Assembly: GCA_002189035.1 (NCBI GenBank)
Contig: NEEC01000004.1
Span: 5,603,866 to 5,667,865, forward strand
From: Utricularia gibba
Taxonomy: Eukaryota > Streptophyta > Magnoliopsida > Lamiales > Lentibulariaceae
DNA: 64,000 bases
Reading direction: 5' to 3'
Within the stretch, counting starts at the first letter, position 1. The number at the start of each line of letters is the position of its first letter. This document shows, one piece after another, positions 40,504-52,339 of this stretch. Both the position numbers and the translations under genes were made by a program. The notes under the pieces were generated by a model. The model worked only from the letters and a program-made list of their open reading frames with translations, was not told where the DNA came from and did not search any database.

Positions 40504-41295
40504 CTAGGATTGTATGGTGCTGTGGTGTTGTTCATGAATTACACGAAAGCCTTGTTGGGATGATGGAGAAAGATGGGAAGAGAAAGAAGAAGCTGCAGAG
40601 GAGTAAGGTGTCAAATCTGAAGAGCATAAAGAGGTTTGAGATACTGTAGACGCCACCAAACCAAGGAGCAAATCCATAAATGCAGAAACTATGTATCCAT
40701 GATTTGCCTTCCTATTCCTGTGCAGGTACCATCCTAAGAGCTGTTCAAGACGTTCCCAGTCTCCTCCAAGTCCATGGCACTCCACCATTTCTTGCATCGA
40801 AATCTTGAAGTCCAAATAAGGGTCTGCTGACTCCAGCACCAACGCCATACTTCCCTTGTTAATGAACCCCAAGTCAGAAGAGGAGTAGGCGCCTGCTACT
40901 GCTTCCTTTTTCAGGATGGAGGAGCTCCTGCTTGTGTCCCCTGGCTCAAAAAACAGCCTCTCTGAGGACCTTCCTTCGCGGATGATTGTCTCCAAAGGCA
41001 ATGGCTCGCAGTCTTCTTCTTCATTCTTCTTGCTACCACTAGCAATACCATACCTTGACAAGTTACTACTGGAGGAGGATCTGGTGAACCAAGAATCAGA
41101 GGTTTCTTGGGCATCCGAGGCTTCAACAAAAGCCCTCTCGAAAACGGGCTTCTTGCCTTCATTGGCTCGAAATGAAAGGGTTTTAGGATTATTACATGAG
41201 GAGGGCCACCGCCATGCATGATGATGATGATGGTGATGATGCTTGGCCCCTCTGCTGTTCCTGAAGATTGAAGGGAGCTTCATTTTCTTCGACAT
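40504..41295 (-). CDS. OFP: OVATE family protein
   Basis: Plant-specific transcriptional repressor family that binds KNOX/BELL homeodomain proteins and TONNEAU1-recruiting proteins to control organ shape. One exon, 263 aa, starting MSKKMKLPSIFRN, which resembles the KLPS-type N-terminus of the OFP13/15/16/18 branch. A run of eight histidines is at residues 19-26 and a Ser-rich linker follows. The OVATE domain covers about 155-213 (SADPYLDFKISMQEMVE, WERLEQLLGWYLHRNRKANH, YIVSAFMDLLLGL). A Ser-rich tail ends the protein. The lack of introns is usual for OFPs. Confidence 0.93.
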   Translation of the reverse strand: MSKKMKLPSIFRNSRGAKHHHHHHHHAWRWPSSCNNPKTLSFRANEGKKPVFERAFVEASDAQETSDSWFTRSSSSSNLSRYGIASGSKKNEEEDCEPLPLETIIREGRSSERLFFEPGDTSRSSSILKKEAVAGAYSSSDLGFINKGSMALVLESADPYLDFKISMQEMVECHGLGGDWERLEQLLGWYLHRNRKANHGYIVSAFMDLLLGLVASTVSQTSLCSSDLTPYSSAASSFSSHLSPSSQQGFRVIHEQHHSTIQS

Positions 41296-42461
41296 CTCCT
41301 TCCTCTCTGTCTTCCTGTTTGTATCTTGTGGAACGTATTAGGTGGGAGAAACAGGCTGTGAGAATTATTATCAATCCATATTTATACATATGACAACAAG
41401 AGAACAGATGAGACGTGGAGGAGTGGAGTAGGATGATTTTAACTGGTACTGCTAGGCCCTCGTTTCATGCATCTGTTAAATCAGTGATTCAAGAATTTAT
41501 TGTATTGATTAATGGCATCCTACCCCACAGGAAAGGAGAGAAGCACCGTAATAAATACTGATTGCAGGCAGATATGCATCACGCATTTACACACACAATT
41601 TGTACAGTTGTGAATAGATAAATGCGCGTTGCTTTTTACATGATACACGCCACAGTCACCACAAGTTCGTAGTGTAATGAGGTGATGGGATGGTAAATGG
41701 ATTCATTCTCAACGTCAACGTCGTCCTCAAACTCAATTATAGAACACATTAGCGGAGCGGCGGATCAGAGAAGCGGTTGAAGTATTTACGCCCCATGGCC
41801 AAAATGGACAAGTGAAAGTAAAAGCACAAATGCCAATAAGATGATGAAAGCCAAAATTCCACCTGACCTCACTGCATTACTCTTCTTCCTTCTTTAATAG
41901 GATTTGAATGCACCAATGGTTGGTTTTTAAGTTTTAGGGTGTAGAGAGCATTTGATATTCAGCAGGTACCAATAAATGCATGCCTGTGCCTGTATACCAG
42001 AAATTAGTTGACAGAATAATTTTGTCTCAGGATAACATTTACTCACTACAACGACCTCTTAATCGTTGGCCCAAATTCAATGTAATTGACAAACAACCTG
42101 TAATGTATGGAGCGAGTGATCGTGTGGTATGGAAGCATCCAAAGATGAAATGTTTTTTGTCTACAATCTAACAATAATTCATATGGTTTAATGCAGAGAA
42201 GACATGCCACACTTACTCGGGTCTAGGGGCATTCGATCAATGGGATATAATTGATGCAAATAAAAACAACAATCATTAGAAAGAAGATATCATTATTCTG
42301 ATGCTGTACCACCACCAGCACAAACAGATGGCGCTGGTATAGACTTCCAGCAAACGTAACTTTTCAGTCGGACTCGTTTCTTAATCTACATTATCTCTTT
42401 ATACATTCTACCCAACTTAGTTTTATTCTTCTTACGAACGGATGCTAGACGAGGAAATAAA
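41296..42461. other. Intergenic: OVATE promoter and PPR4 3' region
   Basis: The left part should hold the OVATE-gene promoter, the right part the PPR4 3' UTR. No coding signal is seen. Confidence 0.6.
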
Positions 42462-45400
42462 CTAAACCTCCGAATCAAATATGATTCCATCTTGGTCATC
42501 GCTTTTTCCAAAGCTGAAGTTGTCGTGTTCGTCGTAAGAATCCTCCACGAATCCATCTTCGTGTTCACTATCATCAGAAATGACCTTTAGAGTTTGCTGT
42601 GAATTCCAATCGGGTGGGAAGATCTTCTGCAGAGCTTCTGTTATCCCACCACCACCCCTTTCAATCTTGCGCAGGCACTTTGACCAGTGAACTGCAGTGC
42701 CCATGTCCACGGTTATCCCATGTTCTACCATCTCTTCGCTTAATTTGAGGATTCCATGGAAAATATAGTCTTCAGCAACGGCAGCCCGTGACAATAATGA
42801 TGTCATCAGACAATGATATACAGCTTTGTCAGGCTTTAATCCCTCCTGCTTCATGTCCTCGAAGCACTTCAAGGCCTTCTCAGGGAGGGCGGCTCTGGAC
42901 CATCCATGTATGAGTGTAGTGTACGTCTTGATATTCGCCTTCACTCCAAGAGACTCCATCTCTTCAATAGTCTTCACTGCCCTCTGAAGGAATAAAATAG
43001 GATCAAGTACGCAACAGAAGTTAGTGAGAAAACAGCCAAGGTACGTGCATGGCACCAAAGAGTATCACAACAATGAGACAGATACTGAAAGTAGCCTTGG
43101 TATTCCAGCATGTCTAATTTTAAATTTACCATCATATCTCCAGCTTTACAACAAGCATTCACAAAAGATGTGTATGTATGGATGTCAGGTTGCACCCCTT
43201 CTTGCCTCATTTGCTGCATCAAATCTGCAGCCTCCCAAACATCACCTCGACGTGCCCATCTGTGGAAGAAAAATCAAGATGGCTACAAGAATATAGCAGC
43301 AGTTATTTCATCATACCAGACTTGAAAATAAAGGGCACTACCCATCAATTAATATATTGTAGATAAAAGTGTTCCTGGGTATCTTCTGCGCCTTCATCTC
43401 CTTTGTCACAGCTAAAGCACTTTGCATCCTCCCTGCCTTACAACACGCCTTGAGTAAGGCCTCATACATGTAAACATCAACCTCAAGATCCTCATTTTTT
43501 AATTTAGAGAAGTACTCGAACGCATTGGCTGTGTCTCCCAATGAAGCATAACCATGCATAATGGTTGTGTATGTATGTTCATTTGGCCTAATAGAAGCAA
43601 GTAGCATTTCATCTAGTATATGCACAGCCTTCTCCATCTGCACGAAGGAAGACATTACAAAATAAATAAATAGTATAAAATAATAGGACAAGCTTGTTAA
43701 AGAAATATCAAGTTTCGGATTATGATAATTTAAATGAAGTTAACCTGACGCTTTTCAACAAGGCCAAGTATCAAGGCATTGTATGTTTGAACAGTGGGAA
43801 CGCATCCGCTTGTCCTCATCATGTCAAATACCTCGAGAGCTCTCCTCATTTCTCCAGCTCTTGCAAAAGAATGAATAATAGGCATAAATGTCCGTGGTGT
43901 CGGCCTATGCCTCTGTTTTTTCATTTCTTCCACAATGGAAATAGCTCGCTCCATGTTGCCCATGCCACAGAATGCTTTTATAATGTTGTTGTAGAGAATG
44001 ACATCAGGCTTTAAGCCCTCACGGATCACATCCTCAAATATCGAAAAAGCATTCGCCCAATCTTTCAAACCAATGAAACCATTAATCAACATCGAATATG
44101 TCTTCATGTTATGCATTATTCCGGTCTGTTTCATCAAGTCACTGATTTCTATAGCCTTAGAAACTTTTCCTATCTTTGTATAAAGATTGATGAGACATCC
44201 ATATGTAACTATTGAAGGGACAAATCCGCATTCCTACAAGGAAAAAAATGTCATTAAGTCACGCCTGGAGAAGGGAAAAAGGAAAAGAGCAAGTGTTGCC
44301 AATATAACAGAATAAAGTGTATTTAGAAAGAAGACATTCTGCAGTAACACAACTTGTCCTCATGGAGTTTAGAACGCCATGCTCTATGTTCAGTAATTTT
44401 ACCTTGAGCCTATTAAAAACCATCAGACACTTCTCTTCGTTCCGTATCATAGTATACCCATCCATCATTGTGTGATAAATATCAATTGGAGCATCTATAC
44501 CATTTTCTTCCATATCCCTTATCAAAGCTTCAGCATGCTTCATATGACCTGCTTGGCTGCATCAATTTCAAAAAATATTCTTATCTCCTGGGAAGCCATG
44601 AAAAACCAAGATCAAATTAATGAAATGAAAAAACTGTACTCATATATTGCACGACAACCCACCAATATGCATATATCATACTCCCATATATGACTCCATT
44701 CAGAACTTTCAGATTCTCCCTGGCTTCCTTAAACCAACTCTCCGCAGCCCTTCCAGAAAAGTACAAAGAAACAATACGGCAGAGGAAGTTCGTTGAGGAT
44801 ATAAAACAGCAAAAGGTTGATCACAAAAAAAGGCATTAACAAGTCCACACATCCAATGTAGATGCATTACGGTGTTGCTTACTCAACATTTCCAATTTTC
44901 GCAAAACCTCCAACTAGTATACTGTATGTGACCAAGCTCATCTCAATGCCTTCATCTGTCATCTTCTTTGCACATAATAATGCTTCTTCCATGTCTCTTC
45001 CCATGGCATACGCATGAATCAGACTGCATGCAAAGAGTGAACATTATAGGGCTGCCCCCTTTAATCCGTACAAGTTTGTGAGAGAGAATCAGACACTTTT
45101 GGGTGGCGGTTATGCAACAGTATTGCTAGATTCTACCACGGTGGAATGACACAGCTCAACATCTTCGAAAGGGTCAAAGACAAAAAAATCTTTGAAGAGA
45201 TACAACTAACATAGAAGCTTTACTTTGTATACACGTGAAGAGTTGGCTCGATCCCACGAGACCGCATTTTCTCGAAGGTTTCACGCGCACGGTGCATATC
45301 TCCCCGCCTTGCATAATAGTTCACCATCAACCCAAATTCTTTTCGAGAGGGCTATAAAAATGAGAACAGGGGAAAGTGGATTGAGTAAAAGTACCAAAGG

Positions 45401-46342
45401 CGCCATTAGCAATACCAGCATAATATCCATATGATGACAAAAGGCATGATGGAAAGACAAAATATTTACCTTCTTAATCCTCTCAAAAGCTTGCACAACT
45501 GCCTGCCAATTCTCGGGTTGAGATTCCAACACATTCCGGAATTCCCTTCTTGATTCTTCCCTCTCGTCATGCCACACTGACCTTTGTTCGTACCCCATGC
45601 CATCTTTGTTTTCTACCCACCGCGCTCTCTCTGCATATTTCCCCTTCATTCTCTTGCCATTATCCAGCTGTACTGTTAACACCCTCCCGTGAAAATCCAC
45701 GCCATCAAACTCAACCGCCTTCATGGCAGCCTTTTCAGCCGTGCTCCCGCTGTATATGACGAACCCAAAACCTCTATTCCGCTCTACCTCATCATAGCCC
45801 TTAATCAGAATCACATTCTTTATGGGTCCAAACTGCCTGAAAAACTCTGCCACCTCATTTTTCTTAATCCAGAGAGGTAAGTTCCCCACAAATATCTTCC
45901 CCTTTTCCCTGAAGTTCATTTCCTCATCACTTTCGTCACCATTATAGTCAGAAGAATCATCTTCCACCGCATTTGTATGATCTTGGTCTGGCAAGGATGT
46001 AAGCGTTGCGGGTTGCGGAAGAGGGGGTTGAGGTGAGAGTTTACTCGATAAACGTAGCTTACTACTCAGTGGATCGCGAGACGCGCTTTGACTGCTTTTG
46101 GAGTCAAACAGTTTCTTAAAGGGATTGGTATAATTAGATGAAGGTAAATTCGTATCCAGAGGTTTATGAGAAGCCGGGCGGTGGATGTCGGAGGAGGCAT
46201 GACCACCAGAACAATCCTGGGAGGGTGATGAAGCGTGAACTAATGAGGCAAAGTCAGGGGGGATGTGGTATCTACCAGCGGTAGAGAAGAGCGGGGGTGA
46301 CTTCGCAAAATGCATTACTGAGGACAGAAAGAACCCGTCCAT
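42462..46342 (-). CDS. PPR4: Chloroplast RRM-PPR protein PPR4
   Basis: Combines an RNA recognition motif with PPR repeats. Maize PPR4 is required for trans-splicing of the first intron of chloroplast rps12, so the same role is inferred. Exons on the minus strand are 45470-46342, 45224-45351, 44883-45023, 44663-44749, 44403-44556, 43745-44233, 43342-43637, 43130-43259 and 42462-42983, giving 939 aa. The N-terminus is Ser/Pro-rich and plausibly a plastid transit peptide. The RRM at about residues 148-228 shows RNP2 IFVGNL and RNP1 RGFGFVIY. Long runs of 35-residue PPR motifs follow (for example PDVILYNNIIKAFCGMGNME, TVQTYNALILGLVEKRQ, NIKTYTTLIHGWSRA), then an acidic tail ending FDSEV. Every junction keeps phase. 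Confidence 0.94.
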
Positions 46343-47892
46343 GGCGTTTAAAAAACCTCTTATTTGCTCTACCTTCCTTTCCTTTCCTAACCTAAAAAAG
46401 CCAGAATGACAAGAAGAAGAAGGAGAACTATGGTCTAAAGGGGTTACCTTCCAATTCAGAATGTATTCCTAGCTGTGAATTCCAAAGACGTATATTAGTT
46501 TGGCGAGCAACACGGAGATGAGGCGGTGTTGGCGGACTCCGGTGTCTGTGACTGGATTGAAATGAACAGGAAATCCGAATCGGCCGCACAGATAGGGTAT
46601 CAAGCACGAGTAACATAGGGATTAGGGATGAAGCGGTGGTGGTGGTCCGGTGGAGCTGGGGTCTGGTCTGGACCGGGTGGATAGGAAATCCGAATCGGCC
46701 GCACAGTCAAGGACTCAAGGGTACAAGGCTGTTTTTTTTTTTTTTTTTTTCCATAGGAGGGCATAAGGGTGTTGGGCCAAGTACTTAATATGTTTGGGCA
46801 AATTTATTCCATTTTCTACCTACTTTTCACGGACAAAACTCGTTAGGGGTAGATTTTCTGTTTACTTTAGTTCTATTATATGCCATGGTAGACGGAATTC
46901 GAAGCAGCAGCGTATGGGATGAAAAACCTAGACCATGACTTGATCAACTCATTCCTCCCACTAGCTTTGATTTCCTTCTGATTAGCCACCTGCTCGTGAC
47001 GCACAGTCGCTCAAACCTGGTCTCTTTACTTCGCTTCTATTTTTTCAGCAAGTTAACCCGTAAATTTGAGGTGGGCACCCGCTTCATATATGGGCCAGCA
47101 CAGTCGTCTAATAGGGACCCGCGGCCTAGTGTACCAAGCACCCAAGCGCTAGAGATGTATTTCTTAAATCTACATGGATTTTTTACTGGCCCGCGTCTTT
47201 GTTTAATCAGGCCTCACACTTGAGGCTCGTGGGCCAAGTTCCGACGGCGTATTTCTTTTGGGTGCAACCTGCCAAAATTTTTTTGGCTGTTTTCTCTATC
47301 TATGTTTTTTGTTTTTTCTTGAGGTAGGGGAAAGGAAGCGACCACGCCGAGGGCATCTGTCTATCTTGCCGCCGGAGGAGCAAAATTGACCACTATTAGT
47401 CATTCCCCGAGGTTGAAAAATTTGTTGGAGATCCAGTTACGATTTCAGAAGGTTATGAATTCATGTTTCATGGATTATCCGTTTTTGCTCTATTTTACAA
47501 GCCCCTTTTTTCTGTTTTCTTGTTGATGTGAAAAAGCCCACGATTTGTGACAGAACTTACTCATCTTAGTTGTTGAGATCATTGTTAGCGCAAGACTTTT
47601 TTTCTCAATTTTGTTAATCATTGATCGTAAAAGGTTAATGATATTTTCTCGGCTAAGTTACTGTGTTTGCATCAATATTGATGGATGCAGTACCCGTGGG
47701 TCATTCTAACCTGTTCTTTACATTCTTTTTTTTTTAATTACCTCTGATTTTAATTGGATTGCCCTGTGTGTTCAACACCGGAAGAATAGCTGTTACCTGA
47801 TTTTAGTTCACATTTTGTTTGTGACGAAACTTGTGAATTGTTAATCACAATTTGGATATGCATGCGTGTGCATTGATTCAGGGTTTTCGGAA
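46343..47892. promoter_or_regulatory. Divergent region between PPR4 and VAMP727
   Basis: 1.55 kb without a gene. It contains a 24-bp direct repeat, a 19-base T run (46732-46750) and TGGGCC motifs at 46773-46778, 47091-47096 and 47230-47235. The VAMP727 side probably includes a 5' UTR intron ending at the CAG of 47879-47881; its donor is uncertain. Confidence 0.5.
46568..46706. repeat. 24-bp exact direct repeat spaced 115 bp
   Basis: AGGAAATCCGAATCGGCCGC followed by ACAG occurs at 46568-46591 and again at 46683-46706. Confidence 0.93.
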
Positions 47893-49122
47893 ATGAGTCC
47901 AAAAGGCTTGATTTATAGTTTTGTGGCGAAGGGCACTATCGTGCTGGCTGAGCACACGCCTTATTCTGGAAACTTCAGCACGATCGCTGTTCAGTGTCTA
48001 CAGAAGCTTCCATCTAACAGCAGCAAGTATACATACTCTTGCGATGGCCACACGTTCAATTTCCTCCTTGACAACGGATTTGGTCTGGGATCTTTTTCAC
48101 GCAATTCTTATCATTTTAAGTAGTGCAATCAAGTTAATCATGTAACATGTAACTGTCTCCTGCAGTCTTCCTTGTTGTTGCTGATGAGTCAATGGGAAGA
48201 AGCGTGCCATTTGTGTTTCTTGAGCGAGTGAAGGATGTTTTTAATAATTGTTATGGTGATAGTATTCATAGGGGTAGTCAACATCCCCTTGCTGATGGTG
48301 ATGATGAGGATGATGACTTATTTGAAGACAGGTTTAGCATTGCTTACAACCTTGATCGGGAGTTCGGGTCTGTATACTTTTTTCCTAAAACTATAATCTT
48401 TGTATATCTTGGATTGTTTTGAACGAATGTTTTTTTGTCTTTACAAGGCCAAAATTGAAAGAGCAGATGGACTATTGCATGGGTCATCCAGAAGAGATGA
48501 GCAAGTTGTCAAAGCTGAGGGCTCAAATAACAGAAGTTAAAGGAATAGTCTTAGACAACATTGAGAAGGTTCCCCATCCCTACCTTCCTCCCCACCATCC
48601 CACATCACTGCTTCAGCCTAAATGCTGCTTAATGCACGTTTATTTCTGTTTTTTTTTTTTTTTTGTGAACTGAGTTTGTATTCCAAAGTTTACATGTCGT
48701 AGTTTTACTTTGTTTTTACGAAGTGTACAGTAAATTATACTTTTGCTATGAGATGTTGTCAATGTCTAGCACATAAGTGATGAAATGTCATATGGGTGGA
48801 TGCTTTACCATTCTTGATTCATGTTCTTGATTAACTTAGGTTTTGGAGCGTGGTGAGAAAATCGAGCTGCTTGTTGACAAAACTGAAAACCTTCAGTTCC
48901 AGGTGAGATTTTATTTTTAGTTAGATGCTTTTGGACGTTTAGATGTCAGGTATGTTGATGATGGATGATGGAGTTCGACTTTAACTTGTACAGGCTGATA
49001 ACTTTCAGAGGCACGGAAGGCAACTCCGCCGCAAAATGTGGTTGCAAAATTTTCACATGAAACTGATGATCGGAGGAGCTATTCTCATCTTAATCTGCCT
49101 TTTTTGGTTTATGTTTCGTTGA
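47893..49122 (+). CDS. VAMP727: R-SNARE VAMP727
   Basis: Longin-type R-SNARE that mediates fusion at prevacuolar compartments and vacuoles in seed plants. Exons are 47893-48082, 48166-48367, 48448-48568, 48840-48902 and 48994-49122, giving 234 aa. The longin domain begins [20 protein letters not shown] and carries the acidic insertion that defines VAMP727 ([18 protein letters not shown]). The SNARE helix includes [16 protein letters not shown] and [20 protein letters not shown] with the zero-layer Arg at about 175. A C-terminal anchor ([18 protein letters not shown]) ends directly at the stop, a few residues shorter than the Cys-containing tail I recall from Arabidopsis. Confidence 0.95.
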
Positions 49123-49995
49123 ATGTTTAAATATGTTCATCAATCACAGTGATTCATAGTCTTGTCCTGTGTACAAAAACCCAGTCAGCTATCATGGCCT
49201 TATGCGTGTTATGTATTCCGATGGATGCTGATTTCTGTGTTGTCATCAAGTGACTCCAAGGAAAAAAGCAGATTGCTGCCAAGTACGCGGTTATTTGTTT
49301 TCCTATTTCACCTTGCAATCCACCGAGCCACATCTGTTGCAGCGAGTTTCTTCGTTGCAGAATCGGAATGAGTCGTTTCCTTGGTATCACCCTTGTCGTA
49401 CGTACGTGGATGGATTTGTATATTTCTTGTAAAGTTGTATAATTTGTCTTCCAATATCGGTATAGTAAAGCAATGATCTGTATAGTAATGAAGCAATGAA
49501 GATCTAATCGCACTGACGCGCCTAAACCCTCACGGGCCCGCTTCTGCGCTTCTCTGACGTCAGAACGTGTACTGCTGCTGCGTTTAAAAACGCAATACAT
49601 CGGCAGTTTTTCCCCAAAATTCGCCCACCACGGATCTCTAGCTCGACGATATCCTGTCTTTGGTAATAAGATATCTAACCCCAATTCCATCCTTTGCCGC
49701 TATTCGTAGTGTCGCTGCTCCATTATTTGTGCGTTGTATTTATGGGTCATGGAATTTTGATGGGATGAGGTGATTCTTGCTTCACAATGAATTCGGAATT
49801 TCGGTTGCTTCACAAATTTTGAAGAGAATATCTAATTGTATATCAATAAATAGATGTAGTAGTGCGGTGTTGATAACCTGGACTGTTCTAAGCTCGTCGC
49901 TTCGGCGTATACGCTTACATGAGTACTTATTCTGTCGTTCGTTAATTTTCTTTTTCCACAGACTGATTTCTCGTCTGCTTGCCACGAGGATAGTA
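49123..49995. other. VAMP727 3' UTR and phosphatase promoter
   Basis: No independent gene. An acceptor-like TTTTTCCACAG ends at 49961, 34 bp before the next start codon, and a donor-like TTTG|GTAATA lies near 49661, so a 5' UTR intron is likely. Confidence 0.55.
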
Positions 49996-50828
49996 ATGGG
50001 TCTTGGCATATCCATGCTAATAGGGCTGAAGGGCGCTACTGCCCTAATCTGCTTCACATACCTCAGATGCCTTGGTTTTACTTGGTTATCTCTCCCATTT
50101 TTATACACTTCGCTGATATCCTTTTTGGTTGCGACTGCTTCCCATCCCTCCATAAATCTGCCTCTACTTGTAGGAAAGGGTACAGATGGGGTGTTCCCAG
50201 TCTGGTCGTTAATCATGTATAGTCCATACTTGTACTTTGTTCGAATATTTTCATCTTTGAGAAGGCTTCGAAGTGGGGAGGCTCCGTACACTGAGATTCT
50301 TCAAGGATTGTATGTGGGAGGATGGCCCTATTCTCCTCGTACGCTTCCTTCCGGTAACCCTGCGATCATTGATTGCACTTGTGAACTTCCAAGGAAGAAG
50401 GGCCTCCCAGTGAGTGCATATATGTGCATACCTACATGGGATACGCGGGCACCCCTGCCGGTGGACATTGAGACAGCTGTGAACTGGGCTTGTAGGAAGA
50501 GAGCTCAGAAAATCCCCGTATTCATCCATTGTGCATTTGGTGTGGATTTATGCTACATCAATACAATATAGTGCTGAAAAGACACCTCATGTCTTGTTTG
50601 CTTTGTGGTTCAGGACACGGAAGAAGTGTTGCTGTGATGTGTGCTCTGCTGGTTGGGCTTGGCTCTGCACAGGATTGGAAGAGTGCAGAAAAACTGATCA
50701 AAGAGAAAAGGCCTTGCATACGACTTAATTTTCTCCAGCGTCGAGCCCTGGAAGAATGGTCTCAACACAGGTTATCTGCAGATAAGAGAAAAAGAGAAAT
50801 TTCCGGTTTAAGTTCCGTGCTATCCTGA
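49996..50828 (+). CDS. Dual-specificity-type phosphatase with hydrophobic N-terminus
   Basis: Two exons, 49996-50539 and 50614-50828, encode 252 aa. The N-terminal part to about residue 70 is hydrophobic (MLIGLKGATALICFTYL, LPFLYTSLISFLVA) and looks like membrane helices. The C-terminal half is a small CX5R phosphatase domain: ILQGLYVGGWP, AIIDCTCELPR, a possible general acid in PTWDTRAPLP, and the loop IHCAFGHGRS with nucleophile Cys and Arg. Plants have a poorly studied family of this layout annotated as dual specificity phosphatase-related or YnbD-like; the substrate is unknown to me. The frame is open upstream of the chosen ATG, but that part is probably 5' UTR intron. Confidence 0.82.
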
Positions 50829-51595
50829 GCTAGAAAGTATGATACGCACATACGACCTCAACATCAGAGGATTCTCACTGACTTTCTGAACTATCATCGT
50901 TGAAGTGAAAATATGATCTGAAATCTCCAGTAGATTATAACTGATTAAACCAGGTGGCGGTAGAACTGAGACATGGAAAATTGATGATTATGTCTCATAT
51001 TTATGACACGGTATGGATTTTTGCTATTCTTCTTAGGGCCTGCTGCGTGCCTTGCCGTTCTGGGATGGTAATTCGATCTTGAAAAAGAAAACAACGTTTT
51101 GGTCTTACCAGGACTACCATCTCATTTTCTTTACCAGGAGTATAAGGCCGACTGATTACAAGCCAATAACACTGAACCTCAGTCTCTGTGGCACTCATGG
51201 AATTTTGATGCTTAATGAAACGGCTTTGCCAAATGAAAAAAACAGAAGCAATTTACCAGCTCGCTTATTTCGCCACTTACGATGACCCTGGTTCCTTTTC
51301 CCCATTACCATTGGCTGAGAACGGAACACTTAGGCAAGGTACTCTATTGAGGATGACATAGTATATTCTCTTCCAGTGTGCTAGATTTGAAGTGCAAGAC
51401 ACCCCTGCCTTAGAGAAGAGGTCTGTATTGAAAGTTCTCGTGGAAGAAAAGGCGAGATAGATATGCAAAACAAAGAAATTGCGACATCAGGAGTTGCTGC
51501 ATTCAGTTCCATTCCATTCATCTAATAATTTCAATCAAAAACCAAAAGCATACATAGCTATGACGGTGAACAAAAGCATCTACGACTCAAGGTGG
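50829..51595. other. Convergent 3' region of the phosphatase and YIP1-type genes
   Basis: Tail-to-tail spacer without coding signal. Confidence 0.6.
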
Positions 51596-52339
51596 CTAGA
51601 AAACCACAAGCAGTGAAAAAAGCATGTAAATCAAAAGGCAGGGGTAAGTGATGAGCCCCGAATGCTCATCCCCGCACTGCGTCAGCTCCACCACCAGCCC
51701 AGCACATTTTCGAGTAGACCAAATCACAAACACCCCAGTCAACAACATGATAGCAATTCCACCCTGAGGTGCGAAGAGAGAAAGCGCCGACAGCATGACA
51801 ATGGGCAGCATGCAATAACCAATCACGCTCAAACACTTGTACAGATCCAAATTCCCATTTCTACCAGCAAGCATATTGAAAACGACATACAGAAAGCCGG
51901 AAGCCATGGTCACCCATCCGAGTATAATCCCGAAATGAAATTTCCCGGCGAGTAGCTGAAATAACCCAAACGCCATCAGGAATAGAAAGGGCCCGGACAG
52001 ATCCGCGTCTTCGTGAAGTTGAGAACTATTTCTGAATGGATTGAGAATAGATAGGGTTTTCTGCCAGATTTGCTTGGTGTTGATACCAAGCTCCTCAAGT
52101 AACGGCGGTTCGTCCTCAAAACCGGTGCTGCCGCCGCCGATGCTAGGAGCAATTGGCGGTGGCCCGGAGAAGGAAGTGGAAGGGACCGCGGAGCCGACGT
52201 CGAAGGAGATGAAAGGGATACCAGGATTGAGATTGGGATTGGAGGGTCTATTGTTCTGGAAAGGAGCAGTGGGAAGACGACGCTGCTGTGGGGCAGCGGC
52301 TGTGGCGGTGGGAAAGACAACCGGAGGTACGTTGGCCAT
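51596..52339 (-). CDS. YIP1 family protein, YIPF5/YIPF7 type
   Basis: Single-exon, 247-aa multi-pass Golgi/ER membrane protein of the Yip1 family, which binds Rab GTPases and acts in ER-Golgi transport. The start MANVPPVVFP is conserved in the plant orthologue I recall (At5g27490 type). A Pro-rich cytosolic N-terminus leads to FEDEPPLLEELGINTKQIW and SILNPF, then DLSGP and about five membrane helices: LFLMAFGLFQLLAGKF, GIILGWVTMASGFLYVVFNM, LSVIGYCMLPIVMLSALSLF, IAIMLLTGVFVIWS and YPCLLIYMLFSLLVVF. GRNGNLDLYKC is a family loop motif. An in-frame ATG at 52459 exists, but the residues it would add look like non-coding translation. Confidence 0.92.
   Translation of the reverse strand: MANVPPVVFPTATAAAPQQRRLPTAPFQNNRPSNPNLNPGIPFISFDVGSAVPSTSFSGPPPIAPSIGGGSTGFEDEPPLLEELGINTKQIWQKTLSILNPFRNSSQLHEDADLSGPFLFLMAFGLFQLLAGKFHFGIILGWVTMASGFLYVVFNMLAGRNGNLDLYKCLSVIGYCMLPIVMLSALSLFAPQGGIAIMLLTGVFVIWSTRKCAGLVVELTQCGDEHSGLITYPCLLIYMLFSLLVVF

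Noticed and set aside
40916-41221. 101-aa ORF opposite the OVATE gene
   Set aside because: Complement of a Ser-rich coding region with no features of its own.
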